Shown here in pieces: positions 1 to 9,152 of a stretch of DNA of 33,885 nucleotides. The stretch lies in assembly GCA_021788095.1 (NCBI GenBank), contig JAJYLB010000040.1, forward strand, positions 1 to 33,885. Direction: 5' to 3'. This stretch comes from Acidobacteriota bacterium. GTDB lineage: Bacteria; Acidobacteriota; Terriglobia; Acidiferrales; UBA7541. Numbering within the stretch: position 1 is the stretch's first letter; every line of letters starts with the position of its first letter. A model generated the notes under the pieces. That model worked only from the letters and a program-made list of their open reading frames with translations, did no database searches and had not been told where the DNA came from. Position numbers and translations under genes: made by a program.

Positions 1-1128
1 GCCTATCTCGTCCAGGAGGAGAAGACGGATACCCGGCCGGCGAAGCGCTACGCCGACGAGAAAGCACTGGAAGCCTTCGGCTTGATTCCGCGCGGGTTCG
101 ATCTCGACGGCTTCATGGTGAATCTGCTCACCGACCAAGTGGCCGGCTATTACGACTCGAAGCAGGGTGAATTCTTCATTGCCGACTGGATTCCCGTCGC
201 CGATCAGCGCATGGTGATGGCGCACGAGCTTACGCACGCCCTCCAGGATCAGCACTTCCACATCGATAGCTGGCTCAAGGCTGCGCGGCCCAACGACGAC
301 GCCGCGTCGGCGCGCGAAGCCGTGCTGGAAGGCTCGGCGACGGTTTCGATGATCGACTACGAGCTTCGCGGCTTGGGAACGAGCGTCCGCGCCATGCCGG
401 ATATCAGTGCGCTCACCCAGATGGCTGTCGGCCAGGCCGCCGCGACTCCGGGCCTCGACAAGGCGCCGCCCTACCTTCGCGATTCGCTCCTCTTTCCCTA
501 TCTCGATGGCGCGGTTTTCACCCAGCACTTGCTCAAGGCGGGCGATGGCTGGCCCGACTTTTACAAGGTGTTTTCGCGTCCGCCCCTTTCCACCCAGCAG
601 ATCATGCAGCCCTCGTATTATCTGGAAGGGAAGGCCCCGCCGCCGGTCGCCCTGCCGCCTCTCGGCCGCTTGCTCGGCCGGGATTGGAAGCTGCTCGATG
701 AGAACGTGGTGGGGGAGTTTGGCCTCGAAGAGGTTCTGAAGCAGTACCTTCCCGCCTCCGAAGCGACCGGGTTTGCGCCCGATTGGTGGGGCGACCGCTA
801 CGCCATCCTGGAAAACCGGAAGACGAAATCGTCGCTGCTGCTCTTCCTGCTTCAGCTCGACTCGGCCAGCCACGCCAGCGCATTTTTCGATGCCTATAAA
901 GCCCTGCTTCTCAAGAAGCATGGCGGCGCTACGGGCGTCGTCGCCGCGCCCGAATCTCTCCAATTCCAATCCCCCGACGGCGGCGTCTATTTTGAATGCC
1001 GTGCCGCCGAGTGTTTCTCGATGGAGGGTGGGAGCCACTCCGCTTTCCAGGCCGTGACGCGCGCCATCGACTGGGCGCCGGCGTCCGCTCCTTCCAGGCC
1101 TTCGGGCCCCTCTCCCTCCGGCAGGTAG
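1..1128 (+). CDS. Putative HExxH zinc metallopeptidase, 5'-truncated
   Basis: The reading frame is open from the first base, so the gene begins upstream; 375 codons are visible, ending at a TAG. Counting from the first codon in the window, HELTH lies at residues 75-79 and is followed by QDQH. About 30 residues later comes an EGSAT motif, whose Glu could be the third zinc ligand, as in gluzincin-type peptidases. The rest has no repeats or membrane segment that I can see. The active-site pattern is clear but the family is not one I can name, and no substrate can be inferred. A TTG at 82 could serve as an internal start, but the motif spacing and the open frame upstream argue for a partial gene. 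The next gene, hutI, is separated by about 280 bases of repeats, so the two are probably not cotranscribed. Confidence 0.7.
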   Translation, partial: AYLVQEEKTDTRPAKRYADEKALEAFGLIPRGFDLDGFMVNLLTDQVAGYYDSKQGEFFIADWIPVADQRMVMAHELTHALQDQHFHIDSWLKAARPNDDAASAREAVLEGSATVSMIDYELRGLGTSVRAMPDISALTQMAVGQAAATPGLDKAPPYLRDSLLFPYLDGAVFTQHLLKAGDGWPDFYKVFSRPPLSTQQIMQPSYYLEGKAPPPVALPPLGRLLGRDWKLLDENVVGEFGLEEVLKQYLPASEATGFAPDWWGDRYAILENRKTKSSLLLFLLQLDSASHASAFFDAYKALLLKKHGGATGVVAAPESLQFQSPDGGVYFECRAAECFSMEGGSHSAFQAVTRAIDWAPASAPSRPSGPSPSGR

Positions 1129-1186
1129 CGCCGCGCGGCGCTTGGCCCGCGGCGGAGTGAAGTAGCGCGGACTCCGGCCTCTGCGC

Positions 1187-1305
1187 ATTGCCCTGGTGGC
1201 GCGGCACTCCTGCCCGCGCTTTTGGGGAAAAGGCGCACAGAGAGAGTGGCTGTGCCACCGGCACCCGTGGCGCAGACTTCAGTCTGTGCGCCTTTTGCAT
1301 CCCGG
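1187..1305. repeat. Dispersed hairpin repeat cluster upstream of hutI
   Basis: This stretch contains three successive short hairpins: GCGCGG/CCGCGC around CACTCCTG, GCACAG/CTGTGC around AGAGAGTG, and GGCGCAGACT with AGTCTGTGCGCC. The outer bases GGTGGC and GCCACC also form an inverted repeat around the first two. The same architecture, including the CACTCCTG loop and the GCGCCTTTT segment, recurs near 11807-11881. The whole 1129-1406 gap shows no gene. A TAGAAT hexamer at 1390-1395 could be a -10 box for hutI, but no good -35 is spaced correctly. Confidence 0.6.
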
Positions 1306-1406
1306 CGTTCTCCACCGGAACCAGCCAGCCCGTCCCGCGGAAACCAGCCGGCCGCGGCGGGTTCGCACGCCCGAATCGCCAAAGATCGTTAGAATAGTGC
1401 CTGCTC

Positions 1407-2699
1407 ATGTCCGGGGCGCTCTTGTTGACGGGGATCGGCCAGTTGCTCACCCTGCGCGGCGCGGTGCCGCGGCGGGGCTGGGCGCTAGCCGATCCGGGAA
1501 TCATCCGCGACGCCGCGGTGCTGGTGCGCGGCGATAGGATCGCCGCCGCGGGCCCTCGCCGGGAGATCGAACGCTTGCCGGAAGCGCGGCGCGCGCGAAA
1601 AACCGACCTGGGCGGCCGCGTGATGTTGCCCGGCTTGGTGGATTCGCACACGCACCTGGTTTTCGCCGGAAGCCGGCTCGAGGAATACGAGTTGCGGCTT
1701 GCGGGCGCCACCTACGAGGAGATCGCGCGTGCCGGCGGCGGCATCCAGTCGAGCGTGCGGGGGCTACGCGCGGCGCGGCCGGCTGAACTCGAGCGCGGCG
1801 CCTTGGCCCGCCTCGTCCAGTTCGCGGCTCACGGCACCACCACGGTGGAATCGAAGAGCGGGTACGGGCTCGATCTGGCCAACGAACTCAAAATCCTGCG
1901 CGTGCAACGGGCTTTGGCGCGGCGGCAGCCGGTTGAAATCGTTTCCACATTTCTTGGCGCTCACGTCGTTCCTCCCGAGTACCGGCGGCGGCCGCAAGCC
2001 TACGTCGACTTGGTGACGCGGCGGATGATTCCGGCCGTGGCGCGCGAGCGGTTGGCGGAGTTCTGCGACGTCTTCTGCGACCGCGGTGCTTTTACGCCGG
2101 GCCAGGCGCGAGCGATCCTGGCAGCCGGGCGCGCCTGGGGGCTGGAGCCGCGGCTTCACGCCGATCAGCTTGCCCGCACGGGCGCCGCACGGCTCGCCAT
2201 CGAGATCCGCGCGGCGAGCGCCGACCATCTCGATCGCGTGACGGGCTCGGACATCGCCCAGCTCGGGAGATCAGGAGTCGTCTGCACCCTGCTCCCCGGC
2301 GCCAGCCTGCATCTCGGCGTGCCCTTCGCCCCCGGCCGCGCGCTCGTGGATGCCGGAGCCATTGTGGCGCTCGCCACGGACTTCAATCCGGGAACGAGCC
2401 CGACCTTGAGCCTGCCGATGGCGATCTCGCTGGCATGCGCGGGCATGCGCCTCGCTCCGGCGGAAGCGATCGCCGCGGCTACCGTCAATGCGGCGTATTC
2501 CCTGCGCCGGCACGACCGAATCGGGACGATCGAGGCGGGCAAGCAGGCGGATCTGGCCGTCTTCGATGTGGCCGATTACCGCGAAATTCCCTATTATTTT
2601 GGCGTACACCTGACCTCGATGACGCTCAAGCGCGGCAAGATCGTTTACGCCCGCGACGGCGTTCGGGGATGGCCGCGAAGCGCGCCGGGAGACGCTTAA
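1407..2699 (+). CDS. hutI: Imidazolonepropionase
   Basis: Cytosolic amidohydrolase that opens the ring of 4-imidazolone-5-propionate to give N-formimino-L-glutamate, the third step of histidine degradation. The 430-residue length fits the family. Visible HutI signatures are the metal-binding HTH at residues 81-83 within SHTHLVFAGSR, then the RAGGGIQSSV and ESKSGYGLDL segments. LHADQL, the ADH segment and LATDFNPGTSPT follow. The C-terminus ends with the usual amidohydrolase GTIEAGKQADLAVFD strand. The ATG at 1407 follows a gene-free repeat region, so this is likely the first gene of a two-gene unit with ftcD, which starts 80 bases downstream and uses the product. Identification is secure. Confidence 0.97.
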   Translation: MSGALLLTGIGQLLTLRGAVPRRGWALADPGIIRDAAVLVRGDRIAAAGPRREIERLPEARRARKTDLGGRVMLPGLVDSHTHLVFAGSRLEEYELRLAGATYEEIARAGGGIQSSVRGLRAARPAELERGALARLVQFAAHGTTTVESKSGYGLDLANELKILRVQRALARRQPVEIVSTFLGAHVVPPEYRRRPQAYVDLVTRRMIPAVARERLAEFCDVFCDRGAFTPGQARAILAAGRAWGLEPRLHADQLARTGAARLAIEIRAASADHLDRVTGSDIAQLGRSGVVCTLLPGASLHLGVPFAPGRALVDAGAIVALATDFNPGTSPTLSLPMAISLACAGMRLAPAEAIAAATVNAAYSLRRHDRIGTIEAGKQADLAVFDVADYREIPYYFGVHLTSMTLKRGKIVYARDGVRGWPRSAPGDA

Positions 2700-2779
2700 C
2701 AGCCAGTTCAGCGGAAACGGCATCTTCGTTGAAAGAGGCGGTTGATTCCCCGGGCCCTGGCCGCGGCGAAGAGGCAAGG

Positions 2780-4327
2780 ATGGCGAAAATCGTCGAATGC
2801 GTGCCGAATTTTTCCGAAGGCCGAGACGCGAGCAAAGTCGACGCTCTCGTCGCGGCGATGAGCGGAGTTCCCGGCGTGTCCGTGCTCGACCGCGAGATGG
2901 ACGCCGATCATAACCGGTCGGTGGTCACACTGGCCGGCGAGCCGGAAGCTGTTGCGGAAGCGGCGCTGCGCGGCGTAGGCAAGGCCGCCGAGCTGATCGA
3001 TTTGACCCAGCACCACGGCGCGCATCCGCGCCTGGGCGCCGCCGACGTGGTTCCTTTTGTCCCGGTCGAAGCCGTTACGCTGGACGACTGCGTTCGCCTG
3101 GCCCGCCGCGTGGGGCGCGAAATCTGGGAGCGGTACGGGATTCCGGTCTATTTCTACGAAGCCGCCGCCGGGCGTCCCGACCGCGTGAATCTCGAGGATG
3201 TGCGGCGAGGCCAGTTCGAAGGGCTGCGCGAAGAGGTGCTGGTGAATCCCGATCGCTCGCCCGACGTTGGCGAGCCGCGGCTGCACCCAACGGCGGGCGC
3301 GACGATCGTCGGGGCGCGCAAGTTCCTGATCGCCTACAACATCAACCTCCAGACGCACGACGTCGCCCTGGCGAAGCAGATCGCCAAGACCATTCGCTAT
3401 TCGAGCGGGGGATTGCGCTACGTCAAGGCGATGGGCGTGGATCTGGCGGCGCGCGAGCTGGCCCAGGTCTCCATCAACCTCACCGATTTCGAGCAGACGC
3501 CGATCCATCGCGTGTTCGAGATGGTGCGGAGCGAGGCTGCGCGTCTCGGCGTGACGATTGCCGGCAGCGAAATCGTCGGCTTGGTGCCGCGGCGGGCGAT
3601 CGAGATGACCGCCGATTTCTACCTCCAACTCGAGAATTTCCGCTCCGATCAGGTGCTCGAAAACCGCTTGGCGGCTGCTCTTGCAGGCCGCCCGGAGTCG
3701 GCCACGGCCGCGTCGCGGCTCGAGGCCATGACGCGGCCGTTTCTCGACGCCGTAGCCGAGCCGACGGCGACGCCCGGCGGCGGCTCGGCGGCTGCTTTCG
3801 CCGGCGCCCTAGCCGCCAGTCTCGGGCAGATGGTCGCCGCGCTTTCCCGCAAGCGGAAATCGCTCGTCGCACATGCGGACTCGCTCACCGCGCTGCTCGG
3901 CGAGCTGGAAGTTGCCGGCCGGGCGCTTTCTGCGTGCATCGACCGCGACGCCGCCGCGTATGCGGCCGTGGTCGCTTCGAGCCGCCTGCCGAAAGACACG
4001 CCTGAGGAGCAGGGTAAGAGAGCGGAAGCCATCCAGCGCGCCACGCGGGGCGCAACCGAGGTTCCACTCGAAGTCGCCGAGCGGGCTGTAGCCGTTCTCG
4101 ACCTCCTGCGCAGGCTCGCGCCCATTTCCAACCCCAGTATGCGGTCCGACCTGGCGACTGCCGAAGCCCTGTCCCGGGCCGCCGTGCGCGGTGCCGTGGA
4201 AAATGTGAACATCAACCTGGAGTCGATGGACGACGCCGGCTACGCCGCTGGAATCAAACAGAAGCTGGCGTCTCTCGAGTCGAAAGTCGAACGCACGCGC
4301 GAACCCTTCGGGGCCGCGGCGCCATAG
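2780..4327 (+). CDS. ftcD: Bifunctional formimidoyltransferase-cyclodeaminase
   Basis: Transfers the formimino group of formiminoglutamate to tetrahydrofolate, releasing glutamate, and then deaminates it to methenyl-THF. The 515-residue product has both domains. The N-terminal transferase part begins VECVPNFSEGRD and carries the catalytic-region motif HHGAHPRLGAADVVPF. The C-terminal cyclodeaminase part begins near residue 331 at TPGGGSAAAFAGALAASLG and ends with the NVNINLESMDD segment. The frame is open upstream to 2435, but that portion is a shadow of hutI; the ATG at 2780 matches the conserved MAKIVECVPNFSEG start of the family and has a weak purine-rich site before it. It sits directly after hutI, which makes its substrate. 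No separate hutG or hutF is visible, so this organism probably uses the folate-linked route. Confidence 0.96.
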   Translation: MAKIVECVPNFSEGRDASKVDALVAAMSGVPGVSVLDREMDADHNRSVVTLAGEPEAVAEAALRGVGKAAELIDLTQHHGAHPRLGAADVVPFVPVEAVTLDDCVRLARRVGREIWERYGIPVYFYEAAAGRPDRVNLEDVRRGQFEGLREEVLVNPDRSPDVGEPRLHPTAGATIVGARKFLIAYNINLQTHDVALAKQIAKTIRYSSGGLRYVKAMGVDLAARELAQVSINLTDFEQTPIHRVFEMVRSEAARLGVTIAGSEIVGLVPRRAIEMTADFYLQLENFRSDQVLENRLAAALAGRPESATAASRLEAMTRPFLDAVAEPTATPGGGSAAAFAGALAASLGQMVAALSRKRKSLVAHADSLTALLGELEVAGRALSACIDRDAAAYAAVVASSRLPKDTPEEQGKRAEAIQRATRGATEVPLEVAERAVAVLDLLRRLAPISNPSMRSDLATAEALSRAAVRGAVENVNINLESMDDAGYAAGIKQKLASLESKVERTREPFGAAAP

Positions 4328-4422
4328 CGCGCCATAACAGAGGTTCGAGGCACAAGCCGCGCGACCAGGGCCGGGGAAGAGTGGAAGGCAAAGCCCTTGA
4401 TAGAAACGCGATGCTTCGGCCG

Positions 4423-4545
4423 CTCCCGAAGCTTCGGGAGGCGGACTCGGCAGGACAGGGATTCGCGGTTATCCCGGTGATTTCGGTTACGGGAGAGTAG
4501 CATAGGACTGATGGGAAGCTTCGTGCGCTCCCGAAGCTTAGGCAG
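4423..4545. repeat. Two copies of a CTCCCGAAGCTT repeat
   Basis: An 18-bp perfect palindrome, CTCCCGAAGCTTCGGGAG, lies at 4423-4440 and is followed by GCGGAC. About 105 bases later the segment CGCTCCCGAAGCTTAGGCAG, again followed by GCGGAC, repeats the left half with a decayed right half. A related imperfect palindrome occurs at 15659-15682. Just after it, at about 4571-4589, GCGCCC-TTCTAA-GGGCGC can form a small hairpin in the leader of the next gene. No gene is seen between 4328 and 4608. Confidence 0.55.
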
Positions 4546-4608
4546 GCGGACGTGACACCCGGGCCTTTCGAGCGCCCTTCTAAGGGCGCGGCAAGAGGGA
4601 GAAGCTCC

Positions 4609-5580
4609 ATGAGAAAACACACGGTGCTGCTGGCGGCGATCGTAGCCGCGCTGACGCTTTCGCCGGCCGCGCGTGCCGGCACGCTTGGCAGCGAGGTGAT
4701 CGGGCTCTTCCCGCAATCGGTGGGCGAGTTCGCCTACGCGGATATGAAAGACGCCCAGCAATACAAGTGGTTTCCCCAACTCCAGCAGCAGATGCTGCCC
4801 TTGCGATTCCGCCAGTTCGAGGACTTTTTGAAGTCTGCGGGGATCGACCCCGCCACCCAGGTGGAAGATCTGGCATTCGCCGCCATCCCTGCTACCGGCA
4901 AACAGCCGGAAGAGGTCCTGGGCGTGGCGCTCGGCGAATTCCAGCCCGATACCAGCGCGGGCTATCTGAAGCGGATGAAGCTGCCCACGCGGCAATCGCA
5001 CGGCTATACGCTCTACGGCTTCGGGTCGGGCAAGAGCCCGTACGACATCTTCTTCTTTTTCCTCGACTCCAATACAGCCGTGTTCGGCCAGGGCGATGCC
5101 ATCGACAAGATGCTGGCCGTGCGATTCCAGGGCGAGCCGAGCCTGCTCGCGAACGACTCCCTCTATCCGCTGATCGCGCAGGTGAACGGCCAGGGGCTGA
5201 TCTGGGCGGTGCTCGATCGCCACTACACCCATCTGGGGCTCGATCAGTTGATGCCCGAGGTAGCTTCGGGGCAGCAATCAGCCGCGCTCTTCCAGAAAAT
5301 TCACGCCATGATCATCAGCGTTGACACCTCTTCCGGCATCGACACGAAGTTCGAAGCCGTTTGCGCCACACCCCAGGACGCCAACAATTTCGCGGCTCTT
5401 CTGCAAGCCGGCATCCTCTATCGCCGTTACGAGTCCGCCAAGTCGCAGCCGGCACTCGCCAAGCTGCTCGACGACGCCCAAGTCGCTCCCAACGGCGATC
5501 GGCTCGACCTCGATCTCCCTCTCACGCAAGACGCTTTGGCCGCCCTCGTCGCCCAGGGCGCCTTCACCGTCAAGATGTGA
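4609..5580 (+). CDS. Secreted or periplasmic protein of unknown function
   Basis: A 323-residue protein with a clear signal peptide: basic MRKH, a hydrophobic core of about 14 residues, and a likely cleavage after ARA near residue 23. The mature part is rich in short hydrophobic stretches and Gln, with no cysteine pair, metal motif or catalytic signature that I recognise. The ATG at 4609 is chosen because AGAGGGAGAAG lies just before it and because the signal peptide starts there; the frame opens 19 codons earlier at 4552 without such support. It is convergent with the next gene, whose stop lies 9 bases away. Proteins of this general layout are common and unannotated in acidobacterial genomes; I do not assign a function. 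Confidence 0.75.
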   Translation: MRKHTVLLAAIVAALTLSPAARAGTLGSEVIGLFPQSVGEFAYADMKDAQQYKWFPQLQQQMLPLRFRQFEDFLKSAGIDPATQVEDLAFAAIPATGKQPEEVLGVALGEFQPDTSAGYLKRMKLPTRQSHGYTLYGFGSGKSPYDIFFFFLDSNTAVFGQGDAIDKMLAVRFQGEPSLLANDSLYPLIAQVNGQGLIWAVLDRHYTHLGLDQLMPEVASGQQSAALFQKIHAMIISVDTSSGIDTKFEAVCATPQDANNFAALLQAGILYRRYESAKSQPALAKLLDDAQVAPNGDRLDLDLPLTQDALAALVAQGAFTVKM

Positions 5581-5589
5581 CGACCGCCT

Positions 5590-5958
5590 TTAATCTGTCT
5601 TGAGGAATTTCACCAGTTTCAGGTGGGTCTGGCCCCGGCTCGCATCTTCGTCCGCGCGATCGATTCCCGGCAGGCTTCGCGCGGCATCCCATTCCGGCGT
5701 GGTTCCTCCAGGCCGAGTCATCTCGACTTCAATCCGGTCGGGATATTCTTCGATCCTTACGACGATGACCTGCTCTTCGGGAAGCGAGGAGAAGGCCGCG
5801 CGGAGGAGTCGATCGGCCGCGGCGATGAACTTTTCCTCTCCGCCGGCGGGAAACCCGAGGTGGCGCGCGCTGTGCTGAAGCGCGCCGCGGAGCGCGCCTG
5901 GCGCGCGGTCGTCCTTCGGTACCTTCAGTTCGACCCGGCAGTGTTCGGCAGCGGTCAT
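5590..5958 (-). CDS. Degenerate RsbW-like (HATPase-fold) protein
   Basis: A 122-residue protein read on the minus strand from the ATG at 5958. The order of segments resembles the RsbW/anti-sigma-factor kinase fold: an ELKVP strand near the N-terminus, a helix ending EEKFIAAADRLLRAAF where the N box would be, then a strand pair VIVVRIEEYPDRIEVEM. Last come RPGG in place of the G1 box and RGQTHLKLVKFL in place of the G2 box. The Asn of the N box and the DxGxG motif needed for ATP binding are not present, so it may have lost nucleotide binding. The frame runs upstream to 6015, but the conserved-looking MTAAEHCRVELKVP start is more plausible. It is divergent from rplM. Family assignment is tentative. 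Confidence 0.55.
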   Translation of the reverse strand: MTAAEHCRVELKVPKDDRAPGALRGALQHSARHLGFPAGGEEKFIAAADRLLRAAFSSLPEEQVIVVRIEEYPDRIEVEMTRPGGTTPEWDAARSLPGIDRADEDASRGQTHLKLVKFLKTD

Positions 5959-6123
5959 GGATCTTGGACTTCCAACTTCTTGCGCGCCGGGCCTTCCTGC
6001 GCCCGCCCCAGCCACACTGCTGGCGGCCCGCCCCGCCCGAACGTTCCGGACATCGGGCGGAGCGGCTTCGCGCGTGACGGGGAACTATATGACAGCCAAG
6101 GGCAGAAGAACAACCAGAAACCA

Positions 6124-6145
6124 GCATGCAGGTTGCATGCAGGTT
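6124..6145. repeat. 11-bp tandem repeat ahead of the rplM promoter
   Basis: The 11-mer GCATGCAGGTT occurs twice in immediate succession (6124-6134 and 6135-6145) and ends 3 bases before the putative -35 box of rplM. Each copy contains the palindrome GCATGC. This placement suits a regulator site, but nothing shows which protein would bind. Confidence 0.5.
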
Positions 6146-6148
6146 GCG

Positions 6149-6177
6149 TTGACAACCCGCGGCCTATCGCTTAGTCT
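6149..6177 (+). promoter_or_regulatory. Putative promoter of rplM-rpsI
   Basis: A perfect TTGACA at 6149-6154 is followed after 17 bases by TAGTCT at 6172-6177, a weak -10 box. The rplM start codon is 40 bases further. Position, spacing and the perfect -35 support a sigma-70-type promoter for the two ribosomal protein genes. Confidence 0.6.
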
Positions 6178-6216
6178 TGAGGTTTGTGCTCGCAGCGCGG
6201 GCGCCGCAGTAGGATT

Positions 6217-6666
6217 ATGCGCACATACACTCCCAAGGGACGAGAAGCCGAAGCCCTCGAGCAGGGCGAGAAGTGGTACGTGATCGACGCGGAAGGGCAG
6301 GTGCTGGGCCGGCTGGCATCGCGCGTGGCGCGCGTGCTGATCGGCAAAGACAAACCGGCGTTCAGCCCCCATCTCGATTGCGGCGATCACGTCGTGGTAA
6401 TCAACGCCGCCAAGATACGCCTGACAGGGAACAAGGTCGCCCAGAAGGTTTACCGCCATCACAGCGGCTATCCTGGAGGACTCAAGGAAGTGCCGCTTGG
6501 GCGGCTCCTGCCGCAGCGAGCCGACTGGGTGGTACGGGAAGCGATCCTGGGCATGCTCCCCAAGAACAAGCTGCGCGCGCATCGCGCCCGCAAGCTTCGG
6601 GTCTATCCCGACGCCGCGGGGCTCGCGCGCCACGCCGGGCAAAAGCCGCAGCCGCTCGCGTTCTAG
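6217..6666 (+). CDS. rplM: 50S ribosomal protein L13
   Basis: Large-subunit ribosomal protein L13, 149 residues, close to the usual 140-150. Family signatures are YVIDAEGQVLGRLAS near the N-terminus, then NAAKIRLTGNK, the YRHHSGYPGGLKE loop, and LGMLPKN with the C-terminal KLRVYPDA. The ATG at 6217 is preceded by AGGA; eleven extra in-frame codons upstream are not supported. It is followed by rpsI 52 bases later, the arrangement found in most bacteria, and the two form one unit under the promoter at 6149. Confidence 0.97.
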   Translation: MRTYTPKGREAEALEQGEKWYVIDAEGQVLGRLASRVARVLIGKDKPAFSPHLDCGDHVVVINAAKIRLTGNKVAQKVYRHHSGYPGGLKEVPLGRLLPQRADWVVREAILGMLPKNKLRAHRARKLRVYPDAAGLARHAGQKPQPLAF

Positions 6667-6718
6667 TGCGATTCCCAAGCGAGTTCGATGGCGCGGATTC
6701 CGTAGGAGGATATAACCG

Positions 6719-7162
6719 TTGAGCGCAACACCGGAAGGCGTGGTGCCGCAGTCATCGCAGACGAAGCCGGGATTCTACCAGGGCACCGGGCGGCGCAAGG
6801 AAGCCATTGCCCGGGTGGCCCTGCGGCCAGGCTCGGGCCGATTCGAGATCAACGGGAAGGCGCCCGACGCCTACTTCCGGGCTCTGCTGCCGCTCAAGCG
6901 CGAAATGCTGATGTCCGATCCGTTCCGGCTCACCGGAACTCAGGACCAATTCGACCTGAAGGCGACGATTTCCGGAGGGGGCGGTGCGGCCCAATTGGAC
7001 GCGCTGCGGCTGGGGATTGCCCGCGCCCTGCTCGAATTCAATCCCGACCTGCGGTCGGCGCTGCGCAAGCGGGGCCTGCTGACGCGCGATCCGCGCATGA
7101 AGGAACGAAAGAAGTACGGCCAGAAGGGTGCGCGCAAGCGCTTCCAGTACAGCAAGCGGTAA
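6719..7162 (+). CDS. rpsI: 30S ribosomal protein S9
   Basis: Small-subunit ribosomal protein S9, 147 residues including a short N-terminal extension before the conserved [15 protein letters not shown]. Other signatures are [35 protein letters not shown], and the basic C-terminus [18 protein letters not shown] whose last Arg reaches the P-site tRNA. The start is TTG: AGGAGG lies at about 6705-6710 with 8 bases to the TTG, ideal spacing, and no ATG is better placed. It follows rplM in the same unit. Confidence 0.96.
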   Translation: MSATPEGVVPQSSQTKPGFYQGTGRRKEAIARVALRPGSGRFEINGKAPDAYFRALLPLKREMLMSDPFRLTGTQDQFDLKATISGGGGAAQLDALRLGIARALLEFNPDLRSALRKRGLLTRDPRMKERKKYGQKGARKRFQYSKR

Positions 7163-7307
7163 GGCGGAAAGACAGTGGCCAGTGGCTGGTGGCTGGCGAC
7201 GAAGCACTGAGTCACTGTTGGGGAAGTCAATTCACGGCCGGCAAGGAGCCGGCGCCGGAACGCTCCGCCCAGCGGGCGGAAAGCGCTCCCCTTTAGAAGG
7301 AGGTCCG

Positions 7308-8225
7308 TTGGCGGTTGAAATTACGATGAAGGAGCTGCTCGAGGCCGGGGTGCACTTTGGCCACCAGACGCGGCGCTGGAACCCGAAGATGAAGGAATAC
7401 ATTTTCGGCGAGCGCAACGGGATCCACATCATCGATCTGCAAAAGACGCTCAAGATGTTCAAGGAGTCGGCGCGCTTCGTCACCGATATCGGGCTCCATG
7501 GCAAGTCGTTGCTGTTCGTCGGCACCAAGCGCCAGGCGCAGGAAGCCATCTCGGAAGAGGCTTCGCGCTGCAATATGTTTTTCGTAAATCACCGCTGGCT
7601 GGGCGGCACGCTGACCAACTGGGCGACGGTGCAGAAATCCATCAAGAAGCTGAAAGGTCTCAAGGCCATGGTCGAGGACGGGCGCATGGCCCAAATCCCG
7701 AAGAAGCAGGCGGTGAGGCTGGAACGGGAGATGAAGCATTTGCAGCAGAACCTCGCCGGCATCGAGAACATGCCGGGCCTGCCCGACGCGCTCTTCGTGG
7801 TCGATTCCAATAAGGAGCAGATCGCCGTGCACGAAGCGCGGCGGATGGGCGTGCCGGTAGTGGCCGTGGTGGATACGAACTGCGATCCGGAACTGGTGGA
7901 CTGGGTCATTCCGGGAAATGACGACGCGCTGCGCGCCATCCGCCTGTTCACTTCGAAGGTCGCCGAGGCGGTGATCGAAGGCCGCGAGGCTTACGAGCAG
8001 TCCCAGCTCGCCGAGCAGAAAGCCGCCGAAGAGCAGGCCGCGGCGGAGGCCGCCGAAGCCGGGGTCGAGTACGTGGATACCAGCGCTTACGAGGATTACG
8101 AGAAGCCCGAAGGACACTTCGTTTCGCAGGATTTGACCGCCCCTGCCCAAGCCCCCGAGGATGCCACCATCCCCGCCGAAGTGACCCCTCCGCCCGAGGA
8201 AGGCGGGGCGGGATCGGCTGCTTAA
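7308..8225 (+). CDS. rpsB: 30S ribosomal protein S2
   Basis: Small-subunit ribosomal protein S2, 305 residues. Family signatures are [52 protein letters not shown] and [12 protein letters not shown]. Beyond about residue 230 there is a long acidic, Ala/Glu/Pro-rich tail that exceeds the E. coli length of about 240 and is likely disordered. The TTG at 7308 is chosen over the ATG at 7326 because AAGGAGG (7297-7303) sits 4 bases before the TTG, and because the family has 5-6 residues before the KELLEAG segment. The 145-base leader has a small hairpin, CCGCCC-AGC-GGGCGG, just upstream of the ribosome-binding site. It heads the rpsB-tsf-pyrH-frr cluster. Confidence 0.96.
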   Translation: MAVEITMKELLEAGVHFGHQTRRWNPKMKEYIFGERNGIHIIDLQKTLKMFKESARFVTDIGLHGKSLLFVGTKRQAQEAISEEASRCNMFFVNHRWLGGTLTNWATVQKSIKKLKGLKAMVEDGRMAQIPKKQAVRLEREMKHLQQNLAGIENMPGLPDALFVVDSNKEQIAVHEARRMGVPVVAVVDTNCDPELVDWVIPGNDDALRAIRLFTSKVAEAVIEGREAYEQSQLAEQKAAEEQAAAEAAEAGVEYVDTSAYEDYEKPEGHFVSQDLTAPAQAPEDATIPAEVTPPPEEGGAGSAA

Positions 8226-8334
8226 ACGGAGACGTAACCCGCGCCCGAGGAAGGGAAATCTCCGCCGGCGGCCCGGCAAAAAGAGCCGCTGTCCCCGCGG
8301 GCCATCGTTCCAGGAAAAGAGGAAGACGGGCACC

Positions 8335-8991
8335 ATGAGTTCCAACCCCGAGCAGACCACCATCAGCGCGCAGCAGGTGAAGGAGCTGCGCGAGCGCACC
8401 GGAGCCGGCTTCATGGATTGCCGCGGCGCCCTGGTCGAAGCCAACGGCAACGTGGAAGAGGCGATCCAGATCCTGCGGAAGAAGGGCCAGGCCATGGCCC
8501 AGAAGAAGGCCAGCCGCACCGCGACCGAAGGGTCGGTGGGCTCCTACATCCACGCTGGCGGCAAGATCGGGGTTCTGGTCGAGGTGAATTGCGAGACCGA
8601 TTTCGTCGCGCGCACCGACCAGTTCCAGCAACTCTGCCACGATCTGGCCATGCACATCGCCGCGCTCGATCCGCGCTTCGTGCGCCGCGAAGACGTCACC
8701 GGCGACGTGCTGGCGAAGGAGAAGGAGATCTATCTCGATCAGGCGCGCTCGACGGGCCGGCCCGAAAACATCATCGAGAAGATGGTTTCCGGCAAGATGG
8801 AGAAGTTTTTCGAGGAGAACTGCCTGTACGAGCAGCGGTTCATCAAGGACGAATCGGTGACCGTGCGCGAGCTGATCGACCAGGCGGTGGCCCGCATGGG
8901 GGAAAAGGTGTCCGTGCGGCGGTTCGTTCGCTTCAAGGTTGGCGAATCCGGCGCCGCCCCCGCCGCCCTGGACGGCCCTCCGGCGCCCTAG
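8335..8991 (+). CDS. tsf: Translation elongation factor Ts
   Basis: Nucleotide-exchange factor that releases GDP from EF-Tu. The N-terminal UBA-like domain reads [21 protein letters not shown], followed by the [11 protein letters not shown] helix. The EF-Tu-contacting core motif CETDFVART is at about residues 86-94. At 218 residues it is the short form, like that of Thermus, lacking the second half of the dimerisation domain of the E. coli protein (283). The ATG at 8335 is preceded by GAGGAAGACGGG. It is the second gene of the rpsB-tsf-pyrH-frr order typical of bacteria. Confidence 0.96.
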   Translation: MSSNPEQTTISAQQVKELRERTGAGFMDCRGALVEANGNVEEAIQILRKKGQAMAQKKASRTATEGSVGSYIHAGGKIGVLVEVNCETDFVARTDQFQQLCHDLAMHIAALDPRFVRREDVTGDVLAKEKEIYLDQARSTGRPENIIEKMVSGKMEKFFEENCLYEQRFIKDESVTVRELIDQAVARMGEKVSVRRFVRFKVGESGAAPAALDGPPAP

Positions 8992-9152
8992 TCTCCTGTC
9001 ACGGCGACAGGCGGCCCGAGTCGCGCTTCCGGCTCGGGACGCTCGATACGCCCTGCGCGGAGATGGTCCGGCCCGCGGAAAACTCTGTTAGAATCCCACG
9101 AGGACCGGCGCGGGCCGAGCCCGCGCCTCTCCGCCACCAACACCGACGACCG

